From contig JAGCVC010000020.1 in assembly GCA_017962565.1 (NCBI GenBank), positions 163,077 to 227,076 on the forward strand: DNA of 64,000 nt. The letters run 5' to 3'. Each line of letters opens with the position of its first letter. Positions within the stretch are counted from its first letter, which is position 1. A program made the translations under genes and the position numbers. This stretch comes from Alphaproteobacteria bacterium. GTDB lineage: Bacteria; Pseudomonadota; Alphaproteobacteria; CAAHEQ01; UBA3637. The notes below the pieces were generated by a model. The model was not told the origin of the DNA and did not search any database. It saw only the letters and a list, made by a program, of their open reading frames with translations. Of this stretch, positions 9,945-20,986 are shown in pieces.

Positions 9945-11363
9945 ATGAAAAAAGTATTGCCGTTCACAAAAATAATTGCAACTTTAGGCCCGGCAACATC
10001 CACAAAAGAAAGAATTTTTGAATTAGCATCGGCCGGTGCGAACTTATTTCGATTAAACTTCAGTCATGGTGATAAAAAAATGCACGAAATGAATGTCAAA
10101 CATATTCGTGCGGTTGAAAAAAAGTTGGGAATCCCCCTTGGAATTATTTGCGATATGCAAGGCCCAAAATTACGTGTAGGTTGCTTTAAAAACGGTTCGG
10201 TTACCTTGGAAAACGGGCAGAAATTCCGTTTAGATATGGAAAAAGCATTTGGTGATGAAACACGTGTTACATTACCTCATAAAGAAATTTTTGCAGCTTT
10301 GAAAAAAGGAACTTACCTGTTGTTAAATGATGGTTTAATCCGTTTACAAGTCACCAGTTTTGGAAAGGACTTTGCTGAAACAACTGTAATATCCGGAGGT
10401 GTTTTATCTGATCATAAAGGCGTTAATGTTCCGGGTGTCACTTTACCGATTTCCGCATTAACAAGTAAAGATTTAAAAGATTTAAGGAGTGCAATAGATT
10501 TAAAAACAGATTGGATTGCCCTATCTTTTGTTCAACGTCCGGAAGATTTAATACAAGCGCGTAGAATTATCAAAAATAATGCAGCAATTATTACAAAAAT
10601 TGAAAAACCGGCGGCACTAAATAATTTGGAAAAAGTTGTGGATCTATCCGATGCTGTTATGGTGGCTCGCGGAGATTTAGGTGTTGAATGTCCGATTGAA
10701 GATTTACCCTCTTTGCAAAAACATATTGTACAGATTTGCCGCAGCAAAGGAAAACCCGTTATTATTGCAACACAGATGTTGGAAAGTATGATACACAATC
10801 CAACTCCTACCCGTGCAGAAGTTTCAGATGTAGCAACCGCTGTTTATGATGGTGTGGATTGTGTAATGTTGTCCGGAGAAACAGCTGTCGGGGAATATCC
10901 GATTATGGCCGTATCAATGATGCGTAAAATCATTTTACATACAGAAGCAGATCCCGTTTATAAAAAATCAATGGATGTTATTTCTTTGCCACCGGATCAC
11001 TTGATTGCATCGGCCATTACATCGACTATCCCAACTATGTCAAAAGTCTTAAATAAATTGACTTGCGTTGTGACTTATTCCCTTTCCGGATCAACTACTT
11101 TACGTGTAGCAAGAGCAAGAACAGGTACTTCCATTTTAAATTTGACATGTGATGACCGTGTTATTCATCGATTGACCTTGGCTTGGGGAGTTTATTCTAT
11201 CAAAACAAGGATGATAAAAGAATTAAATGATGTTACACCTATTGCTTGCAAAGCTGTTTTGAAAAACGAAATGGGTGAAAAAGGTGATGAAATCATCATT
11301 ACCGCCGGTATGCCACTAGCTGAAAAAGGCAATACAAACGTTCTTCATGTCGCTGTAATTTAA
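9945..11363 (+). CDS. pyk: Pyruvate kinase
   Basis: Converts phosphoenolpyruvate and ADP to pyruvate and ATP. The 472-residue length is normal. Motifs include KIIATLGPAT at the N-terminus, RLNFSHG, the catalytic lysine region ITKIEKP near residue 218, MVARGDLGVE, and the pyruvate-kinase signature through IATQMLESM and PTRAEVSDVA, then VMLSGETAVGEYP. The C-terminal regulatory-type domain is present. It directly follows the GalM-like gene, which suggests a small sugar-metabolism unit. Confidence 0.97.
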   Translation: MKKVLPFTKIIATLGPATSTKERIFELASAGANLFRLNFSHGDKKMHEMNVKHIRAVEKKLGIPLGIICDMQGPKLRVGCFKNGSVTLENGQKFRLDMEKAFGDETRVTLPHKEIFAALKKGTYLLLNDGLIRLQVTSFGKDFAETTVISGGVLSDHKGVNVPGVTLPISALTSKDLKDLRSAIDLKTDWIALSFVQRPEDLIQARRIIKNNAAIITKIEKPAALNNLEKVVDLSDAVMVARGDLGVECPIEDLPSLQKHIVQICRSKGKPVIIATQMLESMIHNPTPTRAEVSDVATAVYDGVDCVMLSGETAVGEYPIMAVSMMRKIILHTEADPVYKKSMDVISLPPDHLIASAITSTIPTMSKVLNKLTCVVTYSLSGSTTLRVARARTGTSILNLTCDDRVIHRLTLAWGVYSIKTRMIKELNDVTPIACKAVLKNEMGEKGDEIIITAGMPLAEKGNTNVLHVAVI

Positions 11364-11392
11364 TTGACTTTCCGCGGTTCACGTGATATAAT
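11364..11392 (+). promoter_or_regulatory. Near-consensus sigma-70 promoter
   Basis: TTGACT (11364-11369), a 17-base spacer and a perfect TATAAT (11387-11392) immediately follow the pyk stop codon. Transcription would start near 11399, about 27 bases before the GTG start of the HEMTH protein. It is among the best promoter matches seen in the window. Confidence 0.75.
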
Positions 11393-11425
11393 ATAAGTGT
11401 GTATATACAAGAAATGGAGTGACTT

Positions 11426-13117
11426 GTGGAATCATATTATAAAAAACATATTGATAAGTATACTCCCGTATTTGCTTCCTATGCTCAAGAAGGAAGTGAA
11501 AATTATATTCCGGTCATGAATGAAAGAAGATATCCTTCGGGAAAAAACATCCACATGGTCGATAATTATACTATTTTTCATGATACTCTTGTCTTAAAGG
11601 CCCAGATGAACGCACTTGGAAAAAAAACGACATATGATCAAGCATTGGCTATTATCATGATTAAATATATGAACAAGATAGGAAATACTCTGGCAAATAT
11701 GAAGAATTTTTATACGCCATACATTGATAAATCTGCCAAAGGATTAAAAGAAGACAGCTCAGAGGAAGAAATAAAAAATAGAGAAAATATGCCAGACGAA
11801 GATCAAATAAAAAATCTAAAAGAAATGTATTGTGCCATATTAAAGGAGAGCGGTAAAAAAGAAGAAAAAAATGACGATTTTCCTACTAATTTGAGTGATG
11901 CAAAGAAGAAAGTTCGTGACAAATTTGCTGAATTTATGTTTGAATTAACACAAAAAGTCGATTTATTTAATACAGATTGCAAGGGAAATTTGCCAGTTCA
12001 AATATTAAAAACCGGTTATAAAGAAAGCAATCCACTTAAAACTTTTAACTTTAACTTCAAAGGATTGATTGGGACCACTTATCAGAAAAAAATAGAAGAC
12101 TGGTGTAACCAACCTGAAAATAATATATGTGAAGTCTTATTCTTAAAGGGCGCCTGGCATGAAATGACCCATTGCAGGCAAACAGATGACGAATATAAAA
12201 CAGAAACTTTTGCATATTTAAAAATGTTGCAAAAATTCAAAGAACCTGCTTTGTTAGAAACAGGCTTTTTTGGACGTGCCAATGCTGCCATGGATAGAAT
12301 AGAGGCGACACGTCACGATGTAAAGGAAAGAGGAAGAATTGAACAAGGTTCGCTTAATACTAACTGGACATATCAGATGATACCTCTATTGAATTATTTA
12401 AGAGATTATGCAAGAAATCACTTCCAGGACAGCAATTTTTTAAACATGTCTGATGCACAATTAATGGAAGAAGCTAAAAGGATTTCTAGAGATTCTTCTT
12501 TAAGGTATTCAAGAGAAACAGAGCTTGAATTCCGTAAAGCGTTAAATGTCGAATATAAAGACCTTGTCAATACACTTAAGAAAGAAGCAAAAAAAGATGG
12601 AGCTGTAAGGAGTATTTTACAAGATGCTATGACTTTCTACAATTCCTATCGTTCTGGAAATAAATATCAGGATATTGATGAATTTTTAGATGATAAAAAG
12701 TACTTATTTGAAAATGAACATGAAGAAACTTCGAGAAGAGAAAATGAAACACCGTCTTTTTCCAGCAAATCAGAAGAAAAATTCTCTCTTTCTCAAAAAG
12801 ATGTTTTGAATTACAATAAAATGTATAAAGAACTAAGAAAAATAAAACCTGATGCCTCTATAACTGACTTTTGCGAAATGATTATTGATAAAAACTTTGA
12901 AAAGAAGGCAGAAATAGAAGCTGCTTATAACGAAAACGGATGTTTGTTTTTTGATGAAAAACGTTGCAAAGAAGACTCAGAAAAAATAAACAATATCTTA
13001 AATCATTGCCAACATGCCGATAAAATTGCATTACAAATAATACAATTACAAGAAAAACAAAAAAAGCAAGTTCCTTTTCTTTCGACTTTTTCGAAAAAAG
13101 GAAATCCGTGTCCATAA
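11426..13117 (+). CDS. Unknown 563-residue cytosolic protein with HExxH (HEMTH) motif
   Basis: No family recognised. The start is GTG, chosen because GGAG lies 7 bases upstream and a strong promoter stands just before. There is no signal peptide or membrane segment; the chain is Lys/Glu-rich and mostly helical. Residues 245-249 read HEMTH in AWHEMTHCRQ, a zinc-metalloprotease-type motif inside a hydrophobic helix, and E260 (11 residues after the second His) could be a third ligand. The C-terminal 180 residues look coiled-coil-like with Ser-rich linkers. It stands alone in its own transcription unit. Possibilities include a metallopeptidase or a translocated effector; the role is unknown. Confidence 0.7.
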   Translation: MESYYKKHIDKYTPVFASYAQEGSENYIPVMNERRYPSGKNIHMVDNYTIFHDTLVLKAQMNALGKKTTYDQALAIIMIKYMNKIGNTLANMKNFYTPYIDKSAKGLKEDSSEEEIKNRENMPDEDQIKNLKEMYCAILKESGKKEEKNDDFPTNLSDAKKKVRDKFAEFMFELTQKVDLFNTDCKGNLPVQILKTGYKESNPLKTFNFNFKGLIGTTYQKKIEDWCNQPENNICEVLFLKGAWHEMTHCRQTDDEYKTETFAYLKMLQKFKEPALLETGFFGRANAAMDRIEATRHDVKERGRIEQGSLNTNWTYQMIPLLNYLRDYARNHFQDSNFLNMSDAQLMEEAKRISRDSSLRYSRETELEFRKALNVEYKDLVNTLKKEAKKDGAVRSILQDAMTFYNSYRSGNKYQDIDEFLDDKKYLFENEHEETSRRENETPSFSSKSEEKFSLSQKDVLNYNKMYKELRKIKPDASITDFCEMIIDKNFEKKAEIEAAYNENGCLFFDEKRCKEDSEKINNILNHCQHADKIALQIIQLQEKQKKQVPFLSTFSKKGNPCP

Positions 13118-13154
13118 TAAAACTAATCAAAAATCAAATTTTGCAAAAAAGTGC

Positions 13155-13183
13155 TTGCAATATTTTTCAAAATCGTATATAAA
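13155..13183 (+). promoter_or_regulatory. Promoter of tRNA-Phe
   Basis: TTGCAA (13155-13160), a 17-base spacer and TATAAA (13178-13183) lie 16 bases before the tRNA 5' end. Confidence 0.55.
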
Positions 13184-13199
13184 GATTTTCATCTGACGT

Positions 13200-13275
13200 G
13201 CCCAGATAGCTCAGTCGGTAGAGCAGAAGACTGAAAATCTTCGTGTCGGTGGTTCGATTCCGCCTCTGGGCACCA
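13200..13275 (+). tRNA. tRNA-Phe (anticodon GAA)
   Basis: A 76-base cloverleaf with a 7-bp acceptor stem (GCCCAGA/TCTGGGC), discriminator A and an encoded CCA. The anticodon loop is CTGAAAA, giving GAA. The T-loop GGTTCGATTCC is canonical. Confidence 0.97.
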
Positions 13276-13283
13276 TTTTGGAA

Positions 13284-13306
13284 GCGTCCTTCACGGACGT
13301 TTTTTT
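13284..13306 (+). terminator. Rho-independent terminator after tRNA-Phe
   Basis: A short stem (CGTCC/GGACG plus a G-T pair) with loop TTCAC is followed directly by seven T. Confidence 0.7.
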
Positions 13307-13342
13307 GTGTGCTGGCACTCTTATCGGTAAAAGGAAAAAATT

Positions 13343-13801
13343 ATGCCAACGGAAGAAGAACATAAAAAGTTTTTGCAAATGGCTATAGACGAAAGCCGTT
13401 TTTCCATTGAACACAAATCCTCTCCATTTGGTGCAGTTATCGTTAAAGATGGAAAACTTATATCCAAAGCACACAATTCTGTTGTTTTCTCAAACGATGC
13501 TACGGCTCATGCAGAAGTAAATGCTATACGTATGGCTGGCAAAGTTTTACATACCTTTGATTTAACCGGTTGTATTTTATACAGTTCTTGTGAACCATGC
13601 CCGATGTGTTTGAATGCAGCAAAATGGGCAAATATTAAAGAAGTTTATTTTGCTGCAGACAGAGATGATGCCGACAAGATTGGCTTTCGGGACCTTGTTT
13701 TCTATAAAGGGGGGGATATCAAGGTAAAACACATTTCATTGATAGAAGCAGATAAAGTTATGCAAGAATGGTATCATTCGAAAGATAAGAAACCCTATTG
13801 A
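13343..13801 (+). CDS. Nucleoside/guanine deaminase (CMP/dCMP-type zinc deaminase)
   Basis: A 152-residue member of the cytidine-deaminase-like fold. The zinc site is clear: HAEVNAI near residue 56 (ligand His and catalytic Glu) and SCEPCPMC near residue 87 (two Cys ligands). The overall pattern, with SPFGAVIVKDGK before the first motif, fits guanine deaminases of the GuaD type, but the substrate could also be another purine or a nucleoside. It is flanked by terminators, so probably monocistronic. Confidence 0.88.
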   Translation: MPTEEEHKKFLQMAIDESRFSIEHKSSPFGAVIVKDGKLISKAHNSVVFSNDATAHAEVNAIRMAGKVLHTFDLTGCILYSSCEPCPMCLNAAKWANIKEVYFAADRDDADKIGFRDLVFYKGGDIKVKHISLIEADKVMQEWYHSKDKKPY

Positions 13802-13808
13802 TAAAAAA

Positions 13809-13837
13809 AGCCCCTTTATTCAAGGGGCTCTTTTTTT
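13809..13837. terminator. Bidirectional rho-independent terminator
   Basis: An 8-bp perfect stem (AGCCCCTT/AAGGGGCT) with loop TATTC has a T-run on the right and an A-run on the left. It serves the deaminase gene and the convergent barrel-protein gene. Confidence 0.85.
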
Positions 13838-13845
13838 AAATTCAA

Positions 13846-14388
13846 CTAAAATTCATAACGAAGCTTAGCCATTAAAATATGGCTGTAAAATTTACTTCTT
13901 GTGTTTGCACTCTTTGCAGAACGATTCGCTTGTAAATAACGATATTCAAATGAACCTATAACAGGAATGACAAAAATTTCAGCATCAATACCCAGCATCA
14001 ATTGCATAGGCATAACATTATCCTTTTCAAGTCGTCCATAACCGATACCACCACCGACATATGGTGTTAACAACGGCAAAATAAACGGAATATCAACATA
14101 ACCGTTTGCCATTATACCATCCATATTAACGTATCCCAATCCTTTTTTGATCTTGGTACGATTATGGAAGTATTCACCTTCTATACGGATGATATCAATA
14201 AATGGTAAATCATATCCGACCGCAGCAGAATAAATCGCTGATGTTTGATAGTCACCTTTTAAAAGATTCTTGGTTGTTGAACCGGTATTTTTTGCTATAC
14301 CGGCAGCACCGGAAATATAAAACTCTGCATGAGCAGAACAAGCCAACAACACACCTAAAAAAGCAAAAATTAAAGTCTTTATCTTCAT
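13846..14388 (-). CDS. Small outer-membrane beta-barrel protein
   Basis: A 180-residue protein with a signal peptide (MKIKTLIFAFLGVLLACSAHA, then EFYISG). The mature part resembles small 8-stranded porin/OmpA-like barrels: an initial FYISGAAGIA strand, Gly- and Tyr-rich alternating strands, PYVGGGIGYG, and a C-terminal LRYEF ending in Phe. The ATG at 14388 is preferred because AAGGGG lies just upstream; an earlier in-frame ATG at 14424 would put charged residues before the signal peptide. Confidence 0.8.
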   Translation of the reverse strand: MKIKTLIFAFLGVLLACSAHAEFYISGAAGIAKNTGSTTKNLLKGDYQTSAIYSAAVGYDLPFIDIIRIEGEYFHNRTKIKKGLGYVNMDGIMANGYVDIPFILPLLTPYVGGGIGYGRLEKDNVMPMQLMLGIDAEIFVIPVIGSFEYRYLQANRSAKSANTRSKFYSHILMAKLRYEF

Positions 14389-14523
14389 TGTTTTTCCCCT
14401 TGAAAGTTTAAACTTCACACACAAGATAATTTATACAACCGAATCTGTACAGAATGCAAGCTTTTTTTGTCCATATCTTTAACATATTGGCAAACGACAC
14501 CTTATTTTCAATCAAAATACCAA

Positions 14524-14556
14524 TAAAAAAGCCCCTTTTTTTCAAAGAGGCTTTAT
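14524..14556 (-). terminator. Rho-independent terminator
   Basis: An 11-bp near-perfect stem (AAAGCCTCTTT on the minus strand, one mismatch) is followed by a T-run on the minus strand. It ends the leftward transcript of the 14579-15922 gene. Confidence 0.75.
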
Positions 14557-14578
14557 TTATAGCGTGTATAAAGATCTT

Positions 14579-15922
14579 TTAATAATCATCTTTACCTGGA
14601 TTTCTCGGAGGAATCTGAGAAGAATTTTGCGGTTTAACCTGTGTTCCATTCTGTGCCCATGTTCTCTCTGAAGAATTAGCAGAAATTTCGGCAACATTAG
14701 TATTGGCACGATTAGGATCTATCCTTGACATTACCAACTCAAAATCTTCTTTTCCCCACCGAGGTGCTTTCTCATTGTTTATAGGTTTATAATTTCCATT
14801 ACTCAGTTTTTTAAAATGTTGAGCAAAATTATTAGCTGCCAGTTCCGGATCGTTTCCTGCTTCCTGCAAGAATCTCTGCGCAATAAAGTTTACATAGTTT
14901 TCTTTTTCGCGGTTCTTATCCATGTCGCGACCTTCCGTACCATCATAAACAAGTTTTGGAGAAGAAAACCGTTTCAACATTCCATCCATTCTTGCTTCAT
15001 TATCTTTGCTAAGTTCAATAAAAACGCTTTGATCTCTGTTATCACCGATATACGGCACACCCATTTGGGATATCTGAGAAACAGCCGAGTCAACCGAAGC
15101 ATCCCCACTACCCGAATAATCAATATCTGCAGTTCCCGCCTTCAAAGCAGGATTTCCTTTTTCCAGAGCTTTTCCCATTTCTGGTGAAACTTTCCCGCTG
15201 ATAATAGAATTTTCAATAGTAGTAGGCGTTGTAAAACTTTGCTTACCTATATTTTGTACAGCGTTCATCAATTTAGGACTATAGCAGGCTATCACAGCAG
15301 CGGCAATACAAAGTGTTGTCACTGTAGTGAGAACAGGATGTCTTCCAGGAAAACCCCAAAAAGTATTCCAAACATTTCTCACCGCACTCCCAAACCTATT
15401 TGCCCGCGTTTGACGTCGATAGGCAGTAAGTGCACCATGGGCATTTTGTGCAAACATCACTGCTGCTCGATTTTGAGCGTTCAGACCATCAGTCGTAGTG
15501 GTGTCCAAACCCCTAGTGGCATCCAAAAAACGGATATAATCACCTGCTATACGGCGAATTAAACCATCTCTGTCTACACCTTGTGGATTGGCTCCAAAAT
15601 TCCCGTTCGGTGGATACTCAAACCCCCCGAGTGTATCAGCAACATCTACCAACTGTTGTTGGACAGTAGTCAACGGCTGGCCACTATCACGTCTATTAGT
15701 TATTTCGGCGCGGATTCCATCTATATTAGCGACGGGTATCTCCCTCGTAAAATAAGGATGTCGCACAGCATGGGGATCCGCACTGTTTTCTGGATATTCT
15801 CTCATAACATTATAGTCATCTTGCGTATTCCAGTACTGAAAAGCACCTAAAATATCGGTAACTATTACATCCCGCCAATCTAGATTTGTGGTAACATTCG
15901 TTAGATTTACTCTTGTTGGCAT
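14579..15922 (-). CDS. Unknown one-TM protein with unusual composition
   Basis: No family recognised. The 447-residue product has a soluble N-terminal half (about 1-190), a single membrane segment (about 196-214) and a polar C-terminal half rich in Asn, Ser and Asp that ends in a Pro/Gln-rich tail. There is no signal peptide. Arg and Thr are much more common than in its Lys-rich neighbours, which may point to recent acquisition or a special role. GGAGAGAG lies before the ATG. Terminators on both sides show it is a transcription unit of its own. Confidence 0.75.
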   Translation of the reverse strand: MPTRVNLTNVTTNLDWRDVIVTDILGAFQYWNTQDDYNVMREYPENSADPHAVRHPYFTREIPVANIDGIRAEITNRRDSGQPLTTVQQQLVDVADTLGGFEYPPNGNFGANPQGVDRDGLIRRIAGDYIRFLDATRGLDTTTTDGLNAQNRAAVMFAQNAHGALTAYRRQTRANRFGSAVRNVWNTFWGFPGRHPVLTTVTTLCIAAAVIACYSPKLMNAVQNIGKQSFTTPTTIENSIISGKVSPEMGKALEKGNPALKAGTADIDYSGSGDASVDSAVSQISQMGVPYIGDNRDQSVFIELSKDNEARMDGMLKRFSSPKLVYDGTEGRDMDKNREKENYVNFIAQRFLQEAGNDPELAANNFAQHFKKLSNGNYKPINNEKAPRWGKEDFELVMSRIDPNRANTNVAEISANSSERTWAQNGTQVKPQNSSQIPPRNPGKDDY

Positions 15923-16005
15923 TTTCTCTCTCCTTCAATTTTGATCAAAATATACATACATTATAACACATTTTTCTTTTTCTGTCAAATATTCCTTTTA
16001 TTAGC

Positions 16006-16037
16006 AAAAAAGCCCCCTTTTTCAAGGGAGCCTTTTT
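16006..16037 (-). terminator. Rho-independent terminator of gyrB
   Basis: A GC-rich stem (GGCTCCCTT/AAGGGGGCT, one bulge) lies 19 bases after the gyrB stop, with a T-run on the minus strand. Confidence 0.8.
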
Positions 16038-16055
16038 GTTTTTTCAATTTTTCCG

Positions 16056-18485
<2,430 letters not shown>

Positions 18486-18498
18486 TTACCCTTTCATT

Positions 18499-19659
18499 TT
18501 ATGCAACTTTCGCCAACCGAACTGTTGCATTTTCTACATTAAAAAACTCTGCTTTTCCGGCCAACGTATTGAACGGTTCTGCATCCGTTCCCGTCATCCA
18601 AACTTGTGCCGGTAAATTATTTAATCTTTCCAATAAAGCGTCCCTGCGTTTTGCATCAAAATGAGCTGCCAATTCATCCAATAATAAAATCGGACATTGT
18701 CCTTTCTCTTGCATTTGAGCTTTTGTTTGAGCCAAAACAATCGAATAAAGCAACGCTTTTTGTTCACCACTGGAACATAAAGAAGCATCCATTGCCTTTT
18801 GTGCATGCAAAACAGAAAAATCGGACGTGTGAACACCGCCGATTGAACCGCCGTCAGCAACCAAATGCCGTGAAGATTTTAATTTTTCACGATATTTATC
18901 TTCCACATCAATTGCCGCTAAATCGTTTAACCATTCTTCCACCATGCCGGACAAACTGATAACCGCTGTCGGAAAACCGTCCACTTCCTTTGTTTTCAAA
19001 AAAGTTTGTAAACGTGCAACAATATCTCGTCTTGCCGCTGCAATAGCAACTGCACCAGCTGCAATTTGTTCTTCCAAAGCATTCAACCAACTGGGATCAT
19101 GCCGCCCTTCATGTAACAAATTGTTCCATTGTTTCAAAGCATACGAATAATCCGAGCAAACTGTTGCATGACCGGAATCAAACGCTTGAACCAACCGATC
19201 AAGAAAACGTCTGCGTGCAGCAGGATCTCCGCAAAACAACCTGTCTTGCGCCGGTGTTATCCAAATAGCACTCAATACATTACCCAATTCGCTTTGTGTT
19301 TTGGCATTTTCCCCATCAATTCGGATCTGACGTCTTTCCATTTTGTCCACTAACCCTGTACCGACTTGAACCAATCCATCTTGAGTCTGCACTTTTGCAC
19401 TAATGGCCCAGGAAGTATCTTCTGAAACTGCGTCTAACATTTGCATTTCTTCCGGTGTTTTTGTTGCTATATCAGACAAACGCGCCTGACGCAAGCCACG
19501 TCCCGGAACAAGAAATGAAATGGCTTCCAAAATATTCGTTTTTCCGGCACCATTTCCACCCGTTAAAACAACAGGCGGCAAGCCTGTCCCCATTATCAAG
19601 GACAAACTTTCATAGCATCTGAAATGGTGCAAACGAAGTTCTTGAATACCCAAACGCAT
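18499..19659 (-). CDS. recF: DNA recombination/repair protein RecF
   Basis: SMC-like ATPase that loads RecA at gaps. Walker A is GGNGAGKTNILEAISFL near residue 34. Near the C-terminus are the ABC-type signature LCSSGEQKALL and the Walker B LLLDELAAHFD. The 386-residue length is normal. The start is 11 bases after dnaN, with GGAATAAA as ribosome site. Confidence 0.96.
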   Translation of the reverse strand: MRLGIQELRLHHFRCYESLSLIMGTGLPPVVLTGGNGAGKTNILEAISFLVPGRGLRQARLSDIATKTPEEMQMLDAVSEDTSWAISAKVQTQDGLVQVGTGLVDKMERRQIRIDGENAKTQSELGNVLSAIWITPAQDRLFCGDPAARRRFLDRLVQAFDSGHATVCSDYSYALKQWNNLLHEGRHDPSWLNALEEQIAAGAVAIAAARRDIVARLQTFLKTKEVDGFPTAVISLSGMVEEWLNDLAAIDVEDKYREKLKSSRHLVADGGSIGGVHTSDFSVLHAQKAMDASLCSSGEQKALLYSIVLAQTKAQMQEKGQCPILLLDELAAHFDAKRRDALLERLNNLPAQVWMTGTDAEPFNTLAGKAEFFNVENATVRLAKVA

Positions 19660-19670
19660 ATTTTATTCCA

Positions 19671-20795
19671 TTAAACACGCATTGGCATTAAAACATACAA
19701 AGCAGTTGTGTCATTAGCATCCTGTAATACAACCGGTGACATCGCATCACGGAAAGAAAAACGAACTGTTCCGCCTTTGATTTGAGCCAAAATATCCAAC
19801 AAATAACGATAGTTGAAGCCGACTTCCAATGGTTCACCGTCATACCCGGCTTCCATTTCATCTTCAGCCATACCATCTTCCGTATTAGATGCTGTTACGG
19901 TTAAAACACCTTTCTTCAATTGCAACTTAATACCTCGAGATTTTTCGAAAATAACAGCAACACGATCAACCAAAGTAATCAAACCGGCACTGTCCACTTC
20001 CAAGAACTTATCATTTCCTTCCGGAATAACACGTTCATAGACGGGATAACTGCCATCAATTAAGCGAGAAGCCAATACGACATCCCCGAGTGAAAAACGA
20101 ATTTGGTTTTGAGAAACGGAAACTTGAACGTTTTCATCAGTTTCGGCCAATAATTTTGTTAATTCGCCAATCGTTTTGCGTGGAACAATAACCGCTGGCA
20201 TTCCCGAAAGGCCTTCCGGTGCTTCAATTTCAGCTGTTGCCAAACGATGTCCGTCCGTTGCAGCCACCTTCAACAAATGTTTATCGCCTTCTTTTTCGTG
20301 TATGTAAAGACCATTCAAATTATAATGTGTTTCTTCAGTTGAAGCTGCAAATTGTGTTCTTTCAATTAAATTTGCCAATGCAGCAGAAGGTAAAGAAAAT
20401 GTAGAAGCTGCTTGCTCAACTTGCATTGTCGGAAAACCTTCCGCCGAAATTGTTGATAAAGCAAAGCGAGAACGACCGGATGTTACTTGCAATTGAGCCC
20501 CATCTCCGTCACATTCAAAATGGACATCAGATCCTTCCGGCAATTTTTTGACAATATCGTAAAGCTTGTGTGCTGAAACGGTCAGAGATGCAGCTTGTTC
20601 AATCTTAGCAGGAATCATATCAGAAACTTCGATTTCATTATCGGTTGCACGCAAACGTAAAGCCCCCCCGTTATCCGGCGTTGTTTCCAACAATACATTG
20701 GAAAGAATTGGAATCGTTTGTCGGCGTTCAACTACACTTTGCACATGAGAAAGAGATTTCAGCAAAGCAGCACGTTCTATTGTCATTTTCATCAT
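19671..20795 (-). CDS. dnaN: DNA polymerase III beta subunit (sliding clamp)
   Basis: About 374 residues, the usual clamp length, with three repeated clamp folds. Recognisable parts are the N-terminal LSHVQSVVERRQTIPILSNVLLE and ATDGHRLA, and the C-terminal hydrophobic ending YVLMPMRV. Three nearby ATGs (20795, 20792, 20786) follow an AAAGGA site; I take the first. The longer frame to 20828 has no ribosome site. First gene of the dnaN-recF-gyrB set; dnaA is not adjacent. Confidence 0.96.
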   Translation of the reverse strand: MMKMTIERAALLKSLSHVQSVVERRQTIPILSNVLLETTPDNGGALRLRATDNEIEVSDMIPAKIEQAASLTVSAHKLYDIVKKLPEGSDVHFECDGDGAQLQVTSGRSRFALSTISAEGFPTMQVEQAASTFSLPSAALANLIERTQFAASTEETHYNLNGLYIHEKEGDKHLLKVAATDGHRLATAEIEAPEGLSGMPAVIVPRKTIGELTKLLAETDENVQVSVSQNQIRFSLGDVVLASRLIDGSYPVYERVIPEGNDKFLEVDSAGLITLVDRVAVIFEKSRGIKLQLKKGVLTVTASNTEDGMAEDEMEAGYDGEPLEVGFNYRYLLDILAQIKGGTVRFSFRDAMSPVVLQDANDTTALYVLMPMRV

Positions 20796-20986
20796 TTTAA
20801 TTTTTCCTTTTTTTGTTAAAAAATCCATAGAAAAGGCATATTTTTTCTATATCTGGAGTCAGTATAGCAAATTTAATAAAAAAGGGTAGAAAAAAATGAA
20901 AAAAAAGCAAAAAAAATCTATATTTTTTACTTGACATTTTTGCGTTTTTTTTGCAAGAAAAATCTGTCTTTATTTTCAAACAGTTA

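Noticed and set aside
20796..20986. Possible replication origin upstream of dnaN
   Set aside because: The region is very AT-rich, but I see no DnaA-box cluster and dnaA is absent; alphaproteobacterial origins are usually elsewhere.
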